From Flavobacteriaceae bacterium (GTDB taxonomy: Bacteria; Bacteroidota; Bacteroidia; Flavobacteriales; Flavobacteriaceae): a stretch of 35,332 nt of DNA. The position numbers and the translations under genes were made by a program. The stretch lies in NCBI GenBank assembly GCA_016649745.1, contig JAENXD010000007.1, forward strand, positions 1 through 35,332. The letters are read 5' to 3'. The stretch's first letter is position 1; the number at the start of each line of letters is the position of its first letter. The notes under the pieces were generated by a model. That model saw only the letters and a list, made by a program, of their open reading frames with translations, did not search any database and had not been told where the DNA came from. Positions 1 through 9,410 of the stretch are shown one piece after another.

Positions 1-365
1 TCAAGCATTTCCTGGTCGTTGGCAAGTCTTATATAAGCCGGAATTGTTGTATTGCCAATTAATTTTGAAGCCCTGAACCTTCTTTCTCCAGATACCAATT
101 GAAATTTATTTCCTTCTAATTTTCTGATGGTAATGGGTTGAATTACGCCCAATTCTTTTATCGAGCTTCCCAGTTCGTGCAACGATTCTTCGTTAAAATA
201 ACTTCTTGGTTGAAAAGGGTTTACTTCAATTAACGCTAAATCAATTTCCAGAATACTGCCAACAAGTTTATCCGCATTTTTATCGTCTGCGGAGGTAATG
301 TCCGAATTGTTCAATAAGGCAGATAAGCCCCTTCCCATTGCTTGTTTTTTAATTGCTTTTGCCAT
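1..365 (-). CDS. parB: Chromosome partitioning protein ParB, N-terminal part (truncated by window edge)
   Basis: Hand translation of the minus strand from ATG at 365: MAKAIKKQAMGRGLSALLNNSD...EVNPFQPRSYFNEESLHELGSSIKELGVIQPITI...LVSGERRFRASKLIGNTTIPAYIRLANDQEML; ParB NPFQPR and GERRxRA motifs. Overlaps the parA 3' end. Confidence 0.93.
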   Translation of the reverse strand, partial: MAKAIKKQAMGRGLSALLNNSDITSADDKNADKLVGSILEIDLALIEVNPFQPRSYFNEESLHELGSSIKELGVIQPITIRKLEGNKFQLVSGERRFRASKLIGNTTIPAYIRLANDQEML

Positions 366-1131
366 CCTTGCTATGCAGTTTTAATATTTCATTGGCTAAG
401 TTAATATAATTTACCGCACCGGTACTAGTTGCGTCATAAGCGATAATGCTTTCGCCATAACTTGGTGCTTCACTTAACCGAACGTTTCTTTGAATAATGG
501 TTTTGAAAACCATATTTTGGAAATGTTTTTTAACTTCTTCCACCACTTGGTTTGAAAGACGTAAACGGGAATCATACATTGTCAATAACAACCCTTCAAT
601 ATCCAAAGTGGTATTGTGTATTTTTTGGACACTCTTTATGGTATTCAATAATTTACCCAAACCTTCCAATGCAAAATATTCACATTGAATTGGGATGATT
701 ACTGAATCGGCTGCAACAAGAGAATTTAAGGTGATTAACCCAAGTGAAGGTGCACAATCAATTAAAATATAATCGTAATCATCTTTTATGTCTTTCAAGG
801 CTTCCTTCAGCATATACTCTCGTTTTGGTTTATCAACCAATTCAATTTCTATGGCCACTAAATCTATATGGGCTGGAATGATATCAACATTTGGTGAATT
901 TGACGGAATAATAGCCTCTTTTGCTGAAATTGAATGTTCTAACAATTGATACGTTCCAAGCTCAACTTCCTCTATTGAAATACCAAGCCCTGATGAAGCA
1001 TTTGCTTGCGGATCGGCATCAATTAGCAATACTTTTTTTTCTAAAATCCCCAAAGCGGCGGCCAGATTAATAGTTGTTGTTGTTTTACCAACACCACCCT
1101 TTTGATTGGCGATTGCAATAATTTTTCCCAT
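349..1131 (-). CDS. parA: Chromosome partitioning ATPase ParA (Soj family)
   Basis: MGKIIAIANQKGGVGKTTTTINLAAAL deviant Walker A (KGGVGKTT), LLIDADPQAN, YDYILIDCAPSLG; adjacent to parB. Confidence 0.96.
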   Translation of the reverse strand: MGKIIAIANQKGGVGKTTTTINLAAALGILEKKVLLIDADPQANASSGLGISIEEVELGTYQLLEHSISAKEAIIPSNSPNVDIIPAHIDLVAIEIELVDKPKREYMLKEALKDIKDDYDYILIDCAPSLGLITLNSLVAADSVIIPIQCEYFALEGLGKLLNTIKSVQKIHNTTLDIEGLLLTMYDSRLRLSNQVVEEVKKHFQNMVFKTIIQRNVRLSEAPSYGESIIAYDATSTGAVNYINLANEILKLHSKDGKSN

Positions 1132-1220
1132 AAAAGAATGTCGAATTATTTTAAGCCGTAAAAATACAATTATTTATGGTTTTTGAAAGTTTATATTGTT
1201 AACAAAGAGATAAAAAAACA

Positions 1221-1250
1221 AAAGGGGTTGAAATTATCAACCCCCTTTTA
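1221..1250 (-). terminator. Candidate intrinsic terminator downstream of pepD
   Basis: 8-bp stem ggggttga (1224-1231) / tcaacccc (1237-1244), loop aatta, followed on the minus strand by a T-rich tract (ttttgttttttta). Confidence 0.65.
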
Positions 1251-1254
1251 CTTT

Positions 1255-2712
1255 TTATTTTTTAAGCGGAATATTTTCCAAAATTGTCAGTAAAAATTTC
1301 CAGAATTTTTGCGAAGATTTAATGTTCGCTCTTTCATCGGGCGAATGTGCGCCTTGTATGGTTGGGCCAAATGAAATCATATCCATAGCTGGATAATTGG
1401 TTCCTAAAATACCACATTCCAAGCCGGCATGACATGCGACAACATTGGCTTTCTCGTTAAAAAGTTTTTCGTAGGTTTCGGTTAAAGCCTTTAAAATTGG
1501 AGAGGTTACATTTGGTTTCCACCCGGGGTAAGAACCTGATAAAGTTACGGCATATCCCGCCATTTCAAATGTGGCTCTCAGTGCGTTTGCTAAATCAAAT
1601 TTTGAAGATTCTACAGAAGATCTTGTTAAACACAAGATTTTTACATTTTCATCCTTAACAATTACACGGGCAACATTATTTGAAGTTTCTACCAAATCTT
1701 CCATATCATTGCTCATTCTGTAAACACCGTTATGTGCGGCATAAATAGCATTGAGTAAGGTATTTTGGCTTATGGTTGTCATCACTCTTTCAGGTTTAGC
1801 CACTTCAGAAATTTTAATTTCTAGATTAGGGTCAACAGCTGATTGTTCAGCTTTAATTTCTTTTGCAATTTTATTTATTTTTTTAATAAAAGCATCTTTT
1901 CTAACATCGGCAACTGAAATAGTTGCAAAACTTTCTCTTGGAATGGCATTGCGCAAACTGCCGCCGTTAATTTCCGAGATTCTGATAAATTCTTTTGTTT
2001 CGTAAAATAAACGGTTCATAATTTTATTGGCGTTTCCCAATCCTTTATGGATGTCCATTCCTGAGTGACCTCCTTTTAAGCCAGTAACTGAAATTGAAAA
2101 TCCGCCACTGTTTACAGGAGCGCCAACTTCATGATAAGTATTTTCGGCAGTAACATCAATGCCGCCGGCACATCCAATGTCAATTTCATCATCATCTTCA
2201 GTGTCTAAATTTAACAATATTTCACCATTTAAATAATTGGCCTGTAAGCCCTTGGCTCCAGTCATTCCGGTTTCTTCATCTATAGTGAACAAAGCTTCAA
2301 TCGCAGGATGTTTAATGGTTTTTGAAGCTAAAATGCTCATAATTGCGGCAACTCCCATACCATTATCTGCACCCAACGTTGTTCCATCGGCACGAACCCA
2401 ATCTCCATCAACAATCATCTTGATTCCATCTGTATCAAAATTAAAGTTGGTATTTGAATTTTTTTGGTGCACCATATCTAAGTGCGATTGCAAAACAACT
2501 GTTTTGCGATTTTCCATGCCTTTTGAAGCAGGTTTTTTGATAATCACATTTCCAACAGGATCAACAATGGTGTCTAGGTTTAATTTTTTTCCATAATCAA
2601 CTATAAATTGGATTACTTTTTCTTCCTTTTTGGAACCCCTTGGAACCGCATTTAAATCTGCAAAATTATTCCAAAGTTCAGTAGGTTCCAGCGCTCTTAT
2701 ATCTTTTGTCAT
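1255..2712 (-). CDS. pepD: Aminoacyl-histidine dipeptidase (PepD-type, M20 family)
   Basis: 485 aa; VVLQSHLDMVHQKN, GADNGMGVAAIMSIL, TIDEETGMTGAKGL, KGGHSGMDIHKGLGNANKIM, GAHSPDERANI. Confidence 0.92.
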   Translation of the reverse strand: MTKDIRALEPTELWNNFADLNAVPRGSKKEEKVIQFIVDYGKKLNLDTIVDPVGNVIIKKPASKGMENRKTVVLQSHLDMVHQKNSNTNFNFDTDGIKMIVDGDWVRADGTTLGADNGMGVAAIMSILASKTIKHPAIEALFTIDEETGMTGAKGLQANYLNGEILLNLDTEDDDEIDIGCAGGIDVTAENTYHEVGAPVNSGGFSISVTGLKGGHSGMDIHKGLGNANKIMNRLFYETKEFIRISEINGGSLRNAIPRESFATISVADVRKDAFIKKINKIAKEIKAEQSAVDPNLEIKISEVAKPERVMTTISQNTLLNAIYAAHNGVYRMSNDMEDLVETSNNVARVIVKDENVKILCLTRSSVESSKFDLANALRATFEMAGYAVTLSGSYPGWKPNVTSPILKALTETYEKLFNEKANVVACHAGLECGILGTNYPAMDMISFGPTIQGAHSPDERANIKSSQKFWKFLLTILENIPLKK

Positions 2713-2731
2713 TTTCTTGTTGTTTGAGTTT

Positions 2732-3364
2732 TTATGATATTTCTAATACGGTTTCGCTTAAAGGTTTTCTCACTTTTTTCATGGCATTCATAATGTCATC
2801 ATCAGCCCTAAAACCAACAGGCATCAATAATACGGATTTTAAATTTTGTGACGGTAAATTTAACAATTCATCAATTTTTTTAGGCATAAATCCTTCCATC
2901 GGACAATTGTCAATTTTTTCAACAGCGCAAACAGTCATTAAATTTCCCAACGCAATATATGTTTGATAGGTTGCCGATAATTGTTTTTCTTCCAAAGTTT
3001 TGTTTTTGTACATCTCAATAAGTTGATTTCTAAAATTAGCAATTACAGCTTCTGAAGTTCCTCTAATTTCCTTTTCCAAATCAAAATAAGCATTAATATC
3101 ATCAGTTGTAGTGTCATTTTCAATACATAACACCAATAGATGAGAGGCATCAGCAACCATACGTTGAAAATAGCAATATTTCACAAATTTTTCCTGAAGT
3201 TCTTTATCTTCAATAACAATCATTTTTATAGGTTGCAAACCAAATGAAGTTGGAGTAAGATTAAAAGCTTTTTTTAGGGTTTCAATTTGGGGTATTGTTA
3301 ATTTTTTTGAATGATCAAATTTTTTGGTGGCATATCTCCATTCTAAACTATTGATGATGTTCAT
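2732..3364 (-). CDS. NAD(P)H-dependent oxidoreductase, nitroreductase family
   Basis: 210 aa; WRYATKKFD, LTPTSFGLQPIKMIVIED, YIALGNLMTVCAVEKIDNCPMEGF. Confidence 0.88.
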   Translation of the reverse strand: MNIINSLEWRYATKKFDHSKKLTIPQIETLKKAFNLTPTSFGLQPIKMIVIEDKELQEKFVKYCYFQRMVADASHLLVLCIENDTTTDDINAYFDLEKEIRGTSEAVIANFRNQLIEMYKNKTLEEKQLSATYQTYIALGNLMTVCAVEKIDNCPMEGFMPKKIDELLNLPSQNLKSVLLMPVGFRADDDIMNAMKKVRKPLSETVLEIS

Positions 3365-3488
3365 TCACTTAAATTTTAAAAAACAAAAATAATTTAAAAA
3401 TACCGAAAACAGGTAACTTTCTGATTCAATTTTTTTTACTGAAAGAAATTGTATACTTTTAATTGGTATAAGTTGTTATTGAATTGCT

Positions 3489-4760
3489 ATGAGAGAAAAT
3501 TTACTGCATTTTGTGTGGAAGCTTAAATTGTTTTTAACCATAGATTTAAAATCTGTCAATGGTGAAGTTATTGAAATTATTTCAGCCGGAACCGATAATC
3601 TGAATTCTGGTCCCGATTTTCTAAATGCCAAATTAAAGATTAACAATCAGCTTTGGGCAGGGAATGTTGAAATTCATTTAAATTCATCCGATTGGTATGT
3701 TCACAATCATGAAAGTGATGAGAATTACGATTCAGTGATTTTGCATGTGGTTTGGGAACATACAGTTGATGTATTCAGAAAAACAAATGAGCCCATCGCC
3801 ACTTTAGAACTTAAAAATTATATTCCCAAGGAATTATTGAACAATTATGAGCAACTTTTCAGCAAAAACAAAAACTGGATCAATTGTGAAAAAGATATTG
3901 CTGGCATTGCTTCTTTTATTTTTAACAATTGGCTTGAAAGGCTTTATGTTGAAAGGCTGGAAATAAAATCTGAACAAATTCAAAATATCGTTACAAAATT
4001 AAATAACAATTGGGAAGCCGCATTGTTTGTTTTATTGGCGAAGAATTTTGGGTTGAAAACAAATTCGGAAGCTTTCATGAATTTTGCAAATTCTTTTGAT
4101 TTTTCTATTGCCAGAAAAGTCTCCAATAATTTAGAACAGTTGGAAGCTTTAATTTTCGGTCAGGCCGGAATGCTTTCCAATGATTATGAATCGCAATATT
4201 ATAAAAAATTAAAAAAGGAATACAATTATTTAAGGGTGAAATTTGAGCTTACACCCATCTCAAACGGGCAAATTCAGTTTTTTAGGTTGCGGCCAAATAA
4301 TTTCCCAACAATTCGGTTGTCGCAATTGGCGATGGTTTATCACAAACATCAAAATTTATTTTCCAAAATTATTGAAACTGAAACCATTAAAGAATTTTAT
4401 GAATTGTTTGACGTAGCGACTTCAAATTATTGGGAAACTCATTACACATTTGAAACTTCCTCAAAAAAGAGCGTTAAAAAACTCACAAAATCATTTATTG
4501 ATTTGTTGCTTATAAACACCATTATTCCTTTGAAATTTTTGTATTTGAAGAGCCTTGGAAAAAACGATTTAAGTTCAGCACTCACCATTATCGCCCATAT
4601 AAAACCGGAAAAAAATGCGATTATTTCAAAATTCAACGAACTAAAAATTAAAAGCAACACCGCTTTTGAAACGCAGGCATTGCTTCAATTAAAAAATGAG
4701 TATTGTAACAAACAATTGTGTTTGAGATGTGCTGTTGGCAAAGAATTGATAAAAGGTTAA
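3489..4760 (+). CDS. DUF2851 family protein
   Basis: MRENLLHFVWKLKLF...AGTDNLNSGPDFLNAKLKINNQLWAGNVEIHLNSSDWYVHNHESDENYDSVILHVVWEHT, the characteristic DUF2851 N-terminus; ends CNKQLCLRCAVG. Confidence 0.88.
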   Translation: MRENLLHFVWKLKLFLTIDLKSVNGEVIEIISAGTDNLNSGPDFLNAKLKINNQLWAGNVEIHLNSSDWYVHNHESDENYDSVILHVVWEHTVDVFRKTNEPIATLELKNYIPKELLNNYEQLFSKNKNWINCEKDIAGIASFIFNNWLERLYVERLEIKSEQIQNIVTKLNNNWEAALFVLLAKNFGLKTNSEAFMNFANSFDFSIARKVSNNLEQLEALIFGQAGMLSNDYESQYYKKLKKEYNYLRVKFELTPISNGQIQFFRLRPNNFPTIRLSQLAMVYHKHQNLFSKIIETETIKEFYELFDVATSNYWETHYTFETSSKKSVKKLTKSFIDLLLINTIIPLKFLYLKSLGKNDLSSALTIIAHIKPEKNAIISKFNELKIKSNTAFETQALLQLKNEYCNKQLCLRCAVGKELIKG

Positions 4761-5518
4761 TTAGCTGGATACCAATTTCTTAATCGGACTTCAATATTTT
4801 TATTTTTTGTATTTACCAATTTTTTAAAAGCTTCTATATCACTAAATCCATCTTGTCCTCTATAGTGAAAAGGATATACAATTTTTGGCTGAAATTCTAA
4901 AACAGCACTTGCCGCCTGATTGATGTCCATCGTATATGGCAAATTCATGCATACAAAAGCGATATCAATATTTTGGAGCTTTCTCATTTCCTGAGTATCC
5001 CCGGTATCACCCGAAATATAAATTTGCTTATCGTCAACTGTTATAAGATATCCGTTTCCCCTGCCTTTAGGATGTTTGGAAGTAGGTTCCTCAGGTAAAT
5101 TATACATTGGAAAGGCACTTATAAAAAAATTCAAACGGTGAACTCCCTGGCCGTTTTTTAGAGTCACCATTTCTGATCCGTATTTTTTGGTAAATTTATT
5201 TGAAACTTCTTTAGGAACAATAAAAATGGATTTTGAAGTATCAATAGCATCCAATGTTTTGAAATCCAAATGATCTCCGTGAATATCGGTAATTAAAACA
5301 ATATCAGGGGATTTTAGTCCTTTGAATAAATTGGCACCGCCATAAGGATCTACATAAATGGTTTTATTGTTATAGGTTAACACCAAACTGCTGTGTAAAA
5401 TGGGTTGAATTTGTAAGGTGCCATTTTTTGTTTTTATAATATCCGTAGTTGGCTTTTGTGCCCAGATATGAAATGAAATCAGCAATGAAATTGAAATTAA
5501 AATTGGTTTTATTTTCAT
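4757..5518 (-). CDS. MBL-fold metal-dependent hydrolase with signal peptide
   Basis: N-terminal MKIKPILISISLLISFHIWA signal; ITDIHGDHLD, YISGDTGD, YPFHYRGQDG, typical of UlaG-like MBL hydrolases. Confidence 0.85.
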   Translation of the reverse strand: MKIKPILISISLLISFHIWAQKPTTDIIKTKNGTLQIQPILHSSLVLTYNNKTIYVDPYGGANLFKGLKSPDIVLITDIHGDHLDFKTLDAIDTSKSIFIVPKEVSNKFTKKYGSEMVTLKNGQGVHRLNFFISAFPMYNLPEEPTSKHPKGRGNGYLITVDDKQIYISGDTGDTQEMRKLQNIDIAFVCMNLPYTMDINQAASAVLEFQPKIVYPFHYRGQDGFSDIEAFKKLVNTKNKNIEVRLRNWYPAN

Positions 5519-5669
5519 GAAAATAAGTTTATAAATTACAGATTTTCAAATATACATGATAATTTATGCACGTTAAAAACCATAAAATGTTAAAATATAG
5601 AATGGCTAAAGTTTAGTTCTTAAATTGGTATTAGCGAAAATTGTTCCATAAGTATATTTCCGGCAGATT

Positions 5670-6077
5670 TTATTTTTTATAAAAATCTTTAACCCAAGCC
5701 GAAATTTGATTTTCTGTTAGTGAATCAGCATCAAAAACCCCTGCAAGTTTATCAATAAGGTTTAAATTATTTTTAATTTCCTTTTCAAAAATAGTTTTCA
5801 TGATTGACGGTCCAAATAGCACAACAGCATTACAATCTTTAATTTCATTCAACAATATTTTAAGAAACTGTTTGGTTTGCTCTGTTTTTTTATTCTCCCG
5901 ATTTTTTTCATAAGTCATATACTGCCCTCCAAATCTTCCATATTTTTTCGATTCTCCGGGTGTTCTCACTTTTGTGTCGATATGAGATTCAATTGTCCTT
6001 ACGGTTTGATCGCCGTTTGAAAGTTTAATAACCACAGCTTGGTGCGTGTCTATCCAAATTCCAATATTTTTTTTCAT
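5670..6077 (-). CDS. Small protein resembling eRF1/pelota domain-like 'translational machinery' proteins (function unknown)
   Basis: 135 aa; MKKNIGIWIDTHQAVVIKL...VVLFGPSIMKTIFEKEI; family resemblance by pattern only. Confidence 0.5.
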   Translation of the reverse strand: MKKNIGIWIDTHQAVVIKLSNGDQTVRTIESHIDTKVRTPGESKKYGRFGGQYMTYEKNRENKKTEQTKQFLKILLNEIKDCNAVVLFGPSIMKTIFEKEIKNNLNLIDKLAGVFDADSLTENQISAWVKDFYKK

Positions 6078-6175
6078 AATTATTACATTAATAATGAAAC
6101 AATTGGGGTAGTGTGATTTGTTAAAATCTACTATAAATTTACAAAAAAAATGTTTATTTTTAACGATTTACCAAA

Positions 6176-6205
6176 AAAAACTGCAACATTTTTGTTGCAG
6201 TTTTT
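6176..6205 (-). terminator. Rho-independent terminator for the fad/acyl-CoA dehydrogenase cluster
   Basis: aaaaactgcaaca tttt tgttgcagttttt, 13-bp perfect stem including A/T flanks, just downstream of the stop at 6234. Confidence 0.85.
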
Positions 6206-6233
6206 AACTGATATTTTGTTAAATGATTGAGTT

Positions 6234-8027
6234 CTAAAAGCAATATTTGTTTTCTGCAATCAGTTTTTCAGCAATTACGTTTCGCAATGCAATCGGATTT
6301 GGATTATTGACGTATTTGGTAAAACGTTTTAGACCCATAAGCATCACGCGTTGTTCATCACCTTCAGAAAAGTATAAAATTGCTTCTTTACCAAAGTTGT
6401 TTATTTTATCAACAGCATTGTACAAGTTTAATTTCGCTAAGGCGATTTGAATTTCGGCTTCTTTTTCTGAAGTTAATTTTACAACTTTTTCTGCTTTTAA
6501 TATCGCTGATTCTGCCATATAAACTTCAATCATTACTTCGGCAGCGGCCAAGACCAATTGTTGATGGTTTTCTAAATCCATTCCATATTTTTGTACCGCT
6601 TTCCCTGAAATCATTAAAAAGGATTTTTTCAATCGGGCAATCATTTCTTTTTCTTCTGAAAATAAAACAGAAAAGTCTGGAGTTTCAAACGACGGAATTC
6701 CCAGTAAACTATTTCCAACCTCTGTAGCAGGAGTCATTAAATCTATTTCACCTTTCATCGCTTTTTTAAGCAACATTCCAACAGTTAGCAAACGGTTAAT
6801 TTCATTTGTCCCTTCATAAATCCTGGTAATACGGGCATCTCGCCAAGCACTTTCCATGGGCGTGTCTTTAGAGAATCCCATTCCACCGAAAATTTGGATA
6901 CCTTCATCAGAAACAAATTGTGAAACTTCTGATCCAAAAACTTTAAGGATGGCACATTCAATTGCATATTCGCTAAATGCCGTTAATTCAGCTTCTTCAT
7001 GTGATTTTCCATCAGCCAAAAGAGAATCAATCATATTTTGAATGTCTTTTGCTGCCCTGTAACTTCCTGCATCCAGGGTAAAAGCTTTGGTGCACATTTC
7101 AGCATATTTTTTCTGAATAGCTCCAAAACTTGAAATAGGCACTTTGAACTGAATGCGTTCATTTCCATATTTAACGGATTCAGTAATTATTCTGCGGCTG
7201 GCATCTGTACAGGCAGCGCCTAATTTGATACGGCCAACATTTAAAGAATTCATGGCTATTTTAAAACCTTCTCCTCTTCCGGCCAACATATTTTCAACAG
7301 GAATTAAAGTATCTGTAAAAAATACCTGACGCGTTGAGGATGACGTAATTCCAAGTTTGTTTTCTTCCGCACCTAAAGTAACACCGTTAGGATTGTTTTT
7401 ATCAAACTCCAAAATGAATGCCGTGATATTTTTATCATTTTCTATACGACCGAAAACAATAAAAATTTCAGCAAAACCTGCGTTGGAAATCCACATTTTT
7501 TGTCCGTCAATTTTATAGTGTTTTCCATCGGAAGTTAATTGGGCTGTAGTTTTTCCGGAATTGGCATCGCTACCCGCTCCTGGTTCAGTTAAGCAATAGG
7601 CTCCAAATTTTTGACCTGAAGTTAATAAAGGTAAATATTTTTGTTTTTGTGCTTCTGTTCCATATAAATAAATTGGCATGGTTCCAATTCCTGTATGCGC
7701 TCCAAAAGCTGTTGCCAAAGAGCCTGTTGCTGATGAGATGTAGTCGGTAACCAACATAGTTGAAACAAATCCCATTCCAATTCCTCCATATTCTTCAGGT
7801 ATCGAAACACCCAAAAATCCCATTTCTCCAGCTTTACGCATCACTTCTTCAGTGAATGCATAATCTTTTTTTTCAAATCGTTCTTTATGTGGCCACACTT
7901 CGCGGTCTATAAATTCAATAACAGCATCCTTCATCATTTTTTGTTCTTCGTTGAACTCTTCAGATACAAAAATATCCTCCGATTTAATTTCTTTGATTAG
8001 AAATTCGCCTCCTTTTGTTGTTTCCAT
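6234..8027 (-). CDS. Acyl-CoA dehydrogenase
   Basis: 597 aa; EEQKMMKDAVIEFIDREVWPHKERFE, YCLTEPGAGSDANSGKT, QIFGGMGFSKDTPMESAWRDARITRIYEGTNEINRL. Confidence 0.96.
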   Translation of the reverse strand: METTKGGEFLIKEIKSEDIFVSEEFNEEQKMMKDAVIEFIDREVWPHKERFEKKDYAFTEEVMRKAGEMGFLGVSIPEEYGGIGMGFVSTMLVTDYISSATGSLATAFGAHTGIGTMPIYLYGTEAQKQKYLPLLTSGQKFGAYCLTEPGAGSDANSGKTTAQLTSDGKHYKIDGQKMWISNAGFAEIFIVFGRIENDKNITAFILEFDKNNPNGVTLGAEENKLGITSSSTRQVFFTDTLIPVENMLAGRGEGFKIAMNSLNVGRIKLGAACTDASRRIITESVKYGNERIQFKVPISSFGAIQKKYAEMCTKAFTLDAGSYRAAKDIQNMIDSLLADGKSHEEAELTAFSEYAIECAILKVFGSEVSQFVSDEGIQIFGGMGFSKDTPMESAWRDARITRIYEGTNEINRLLTVGMLLKKAMKGEIDLMTPATEVGNSLLGIPSFETPDFSVLFSEEKEMIARLKKSFLMISGKAVQKYGMDLENHQQLVLAAAEVMIEVYMAESAILKAEKVVKLTSEKEAEIQIALAKLNLYNAVDKINNFGKEAILYFSEGDEQRVMLMGLKRFTKYVNNPNPIALRNVIAEKLIAENKYCF

Positions 8028-8034
8028 TTTTAAG

Positions 8035-8074
8035 CCCTCTTTTATCCCCCAAAGGGGAAATTTCTACAAGAGGG
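8035..8074. repeat. Intergenic palindromic element in the fad cluster
   Basis: ccctctt...ccccaaagggg...aagaggg nested inverted repeat between the FadA-like and acyl-CoA dehydrogenase genes. Confidence 0.6.
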
Positions 8075-8112
8075 AAGTAGTTCTTAAGTTAGACAATTAA
8101 TTTAAATTTAAG

Positions 8113-8145
8113 CCTTCCCTTTGGGAAGGTTTGGATGGGATTTTA
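8113..8145. repeat. Intergenic palindromic repeat, copy A
   Basis: CCTTCCCTTTGGGAAGGTTTGGATGGGATTTTA; stem CCTTCCC/GGGAAGG. Nearly identical to the copy at 9411. Confidence 0.75.
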
Positions 8146-9327
8146 TTTTAATAATTCATAAATTCCAGCTGCACCTTGTCCTGCTCCAACGCACATTGTA
8201 ACGATGCCGTATTTGCTCTTTCTTCTGCGCATTTCGTTGAATAACTGAACAGAAAGTTTAGCTCCTGTACAACCAAGCGGATGTCCTAAAGCAATAGCTC
8301 CGCCATTCACATTTACAATTTCTTGATTGATGTTGAGCTCACGTAGTACTGCTAAAGATTGTGAGGCAAATGCTTCATTTAATTCAATTAAGTCAATATC
8401 TTTTAATGTTAGATTTGCTTGTTTCAATGCTTTCGGTATCGCTTTTACAGGCCCAATTCCCATAATACGGGGTTCAACACCCACGGCGGAAAAAGAAACC
8501 ATTCGAGCTATAGGTTCTATATTAAGTTCCTTTACCATTTCTTCACTCATTACCAATAAAAATGCAGCACCATCACTCATTTGTGATGAATTTCCTGCAG
8601 TTACGCTTCCATCTGCGGCAAAAACCGGACGTAATTTCGATAATGCTTCAATGGTAGTTCCTTTACGAGGACCTTCATCAGATGTAACAGTGTAATTTTT
8701 AGTTTGTTTTTTGCTGTTTTCATCTAAGAAAATATTTTCGACAGTGATTGGAACAATTCCATCATTAAATTTACCTTCAGCCTGAGCTTTTAAAGCTTTC
8801 ATATGGGAATTAAAAGAAAATTCATCTTGGTCTTCACGAGAAACTTTGAATTGTTTTGCCACGGCTTCCGCAGTTAAACCCATTCCCCAATAATAATCTT
8901 CATGACCTTTTTTTGCAATTTTATAATTGGGAGCCGGACGATAACCGCCCATAGGAATGTAACTCATACTTTCTACACCACCTGCAATGATACAATCGGC
9001 CATTCCGGATTGTATTTTAGCTACGGCAATGCTCACTGTTTCTAAACCTGATGCGCAAAAACGATTTACGGTCATTCCTGGAACATCATCAATTTTTAAT
9101 CCAATTAATGAAATTAACCGTCCAATATTCAAGCCTTGTTCTGCTTCCGGCATGGCGTTTCCTACCATAACATCATCTATTCGATGTTTATCCAGTTGCG
9201 GAAAATCTTTCAATAAATATTCGATAGTTTCTGCGGCGAGCTCATCAGGCCGTTTAAACCTGAAAACTCCTTTTGGCGCTTTTCCAACTGCTGTTCTGTA
9301 TCCTTGTACTATATATGCTGTTTTCAT
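8143..9327 (-). CDS. Acetyl-CoA C-acyltransferase (thiolase, FadA-like)
   Basis: MKTAYIVQGYRTAVGKAPKGVFRFKRPDELAAE..., VNRFCASGLETVSIA, VNGGAIALGHPLGCTGAKL, CVGAGQGAAGIYE. The ORF track start (9351) adds MERVRERK from repeat sequence; ATG at 9327 preferred. Confidence 0.95.
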   Translation of the reverse strand: MKTAYIVQGYRTAVGKAPKGVFRFKRPDELAAETIEYLLKDFPQLDKHRIDDVMVGNAMPEAEQGLNIGRLISLIGLKIDDVPGMTVNRFCASGLETVSIAVAKIQSGMADCIIAGGVESMSYIPMGGYRPAPNYKIAKKGHEDYYWGMGLTAEAVAKQFKVSREDQDEFSFNSHMKALKAQAEGKFNDGIVPITVENIFLDENSKKQTKNYTVTSDEGPRKGTTIEALSKLRPVFAADGSVTAGNSSQMSDGAAFLLVMSEEMVKELNIEPIARMVSFSAVGVEPRIMGIGPVKAIPKALKQANLTLKDIDLIELNEAFASQSLAVLRELNINQEIVNVNGGAIALGHPLGCTGAKLSVQLFNEMRRRKSKYGIVTMCVGAGQGAAGIYELLK

Positions 9328-9330
9328 TTT

Positions 9331-9362
9331 CCTCTCCCTAACCCTCTCCAAAGGAAAGGGGA
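9331..9362. repeat. Imperfect palindromic intergenic element just upstream of the thiolase start
   Basis: cctctccctaaccctctccaaaggaaaggggat, same style as the elements at 8035 and 9411. Confidence 0.5.
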
Positions 9363-9410
9363 TTTTGCGGGTTATTTGTTTAAAGATTATACATTTTATA
9401 TTGTGTTACT

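Noticed and set aside
1-1131. parS site (TGTTTCACGTGAAACA-like) near parAB
   Set aside because: Looked for it by eye; no convincing match seen in this window.
1751-2966. ORFs antisense to pepD and the nitroreductase (1751..2005, 2237..2596, 2706..2966 +)
   Set aside because: Shadow ORFs of conserved coding sequence; low-complexity translations without known motifs.
6247-6967. Antisense ORFs within the acyl-CoA dehydrogenase gene (6247..6450 +, 6380..6727 +, 6785..6967 -, 6856..7041 +)
   Set aside because: They lie in other frames of a clearly conserved gene, with no recognisable domains; shadow ORFs.
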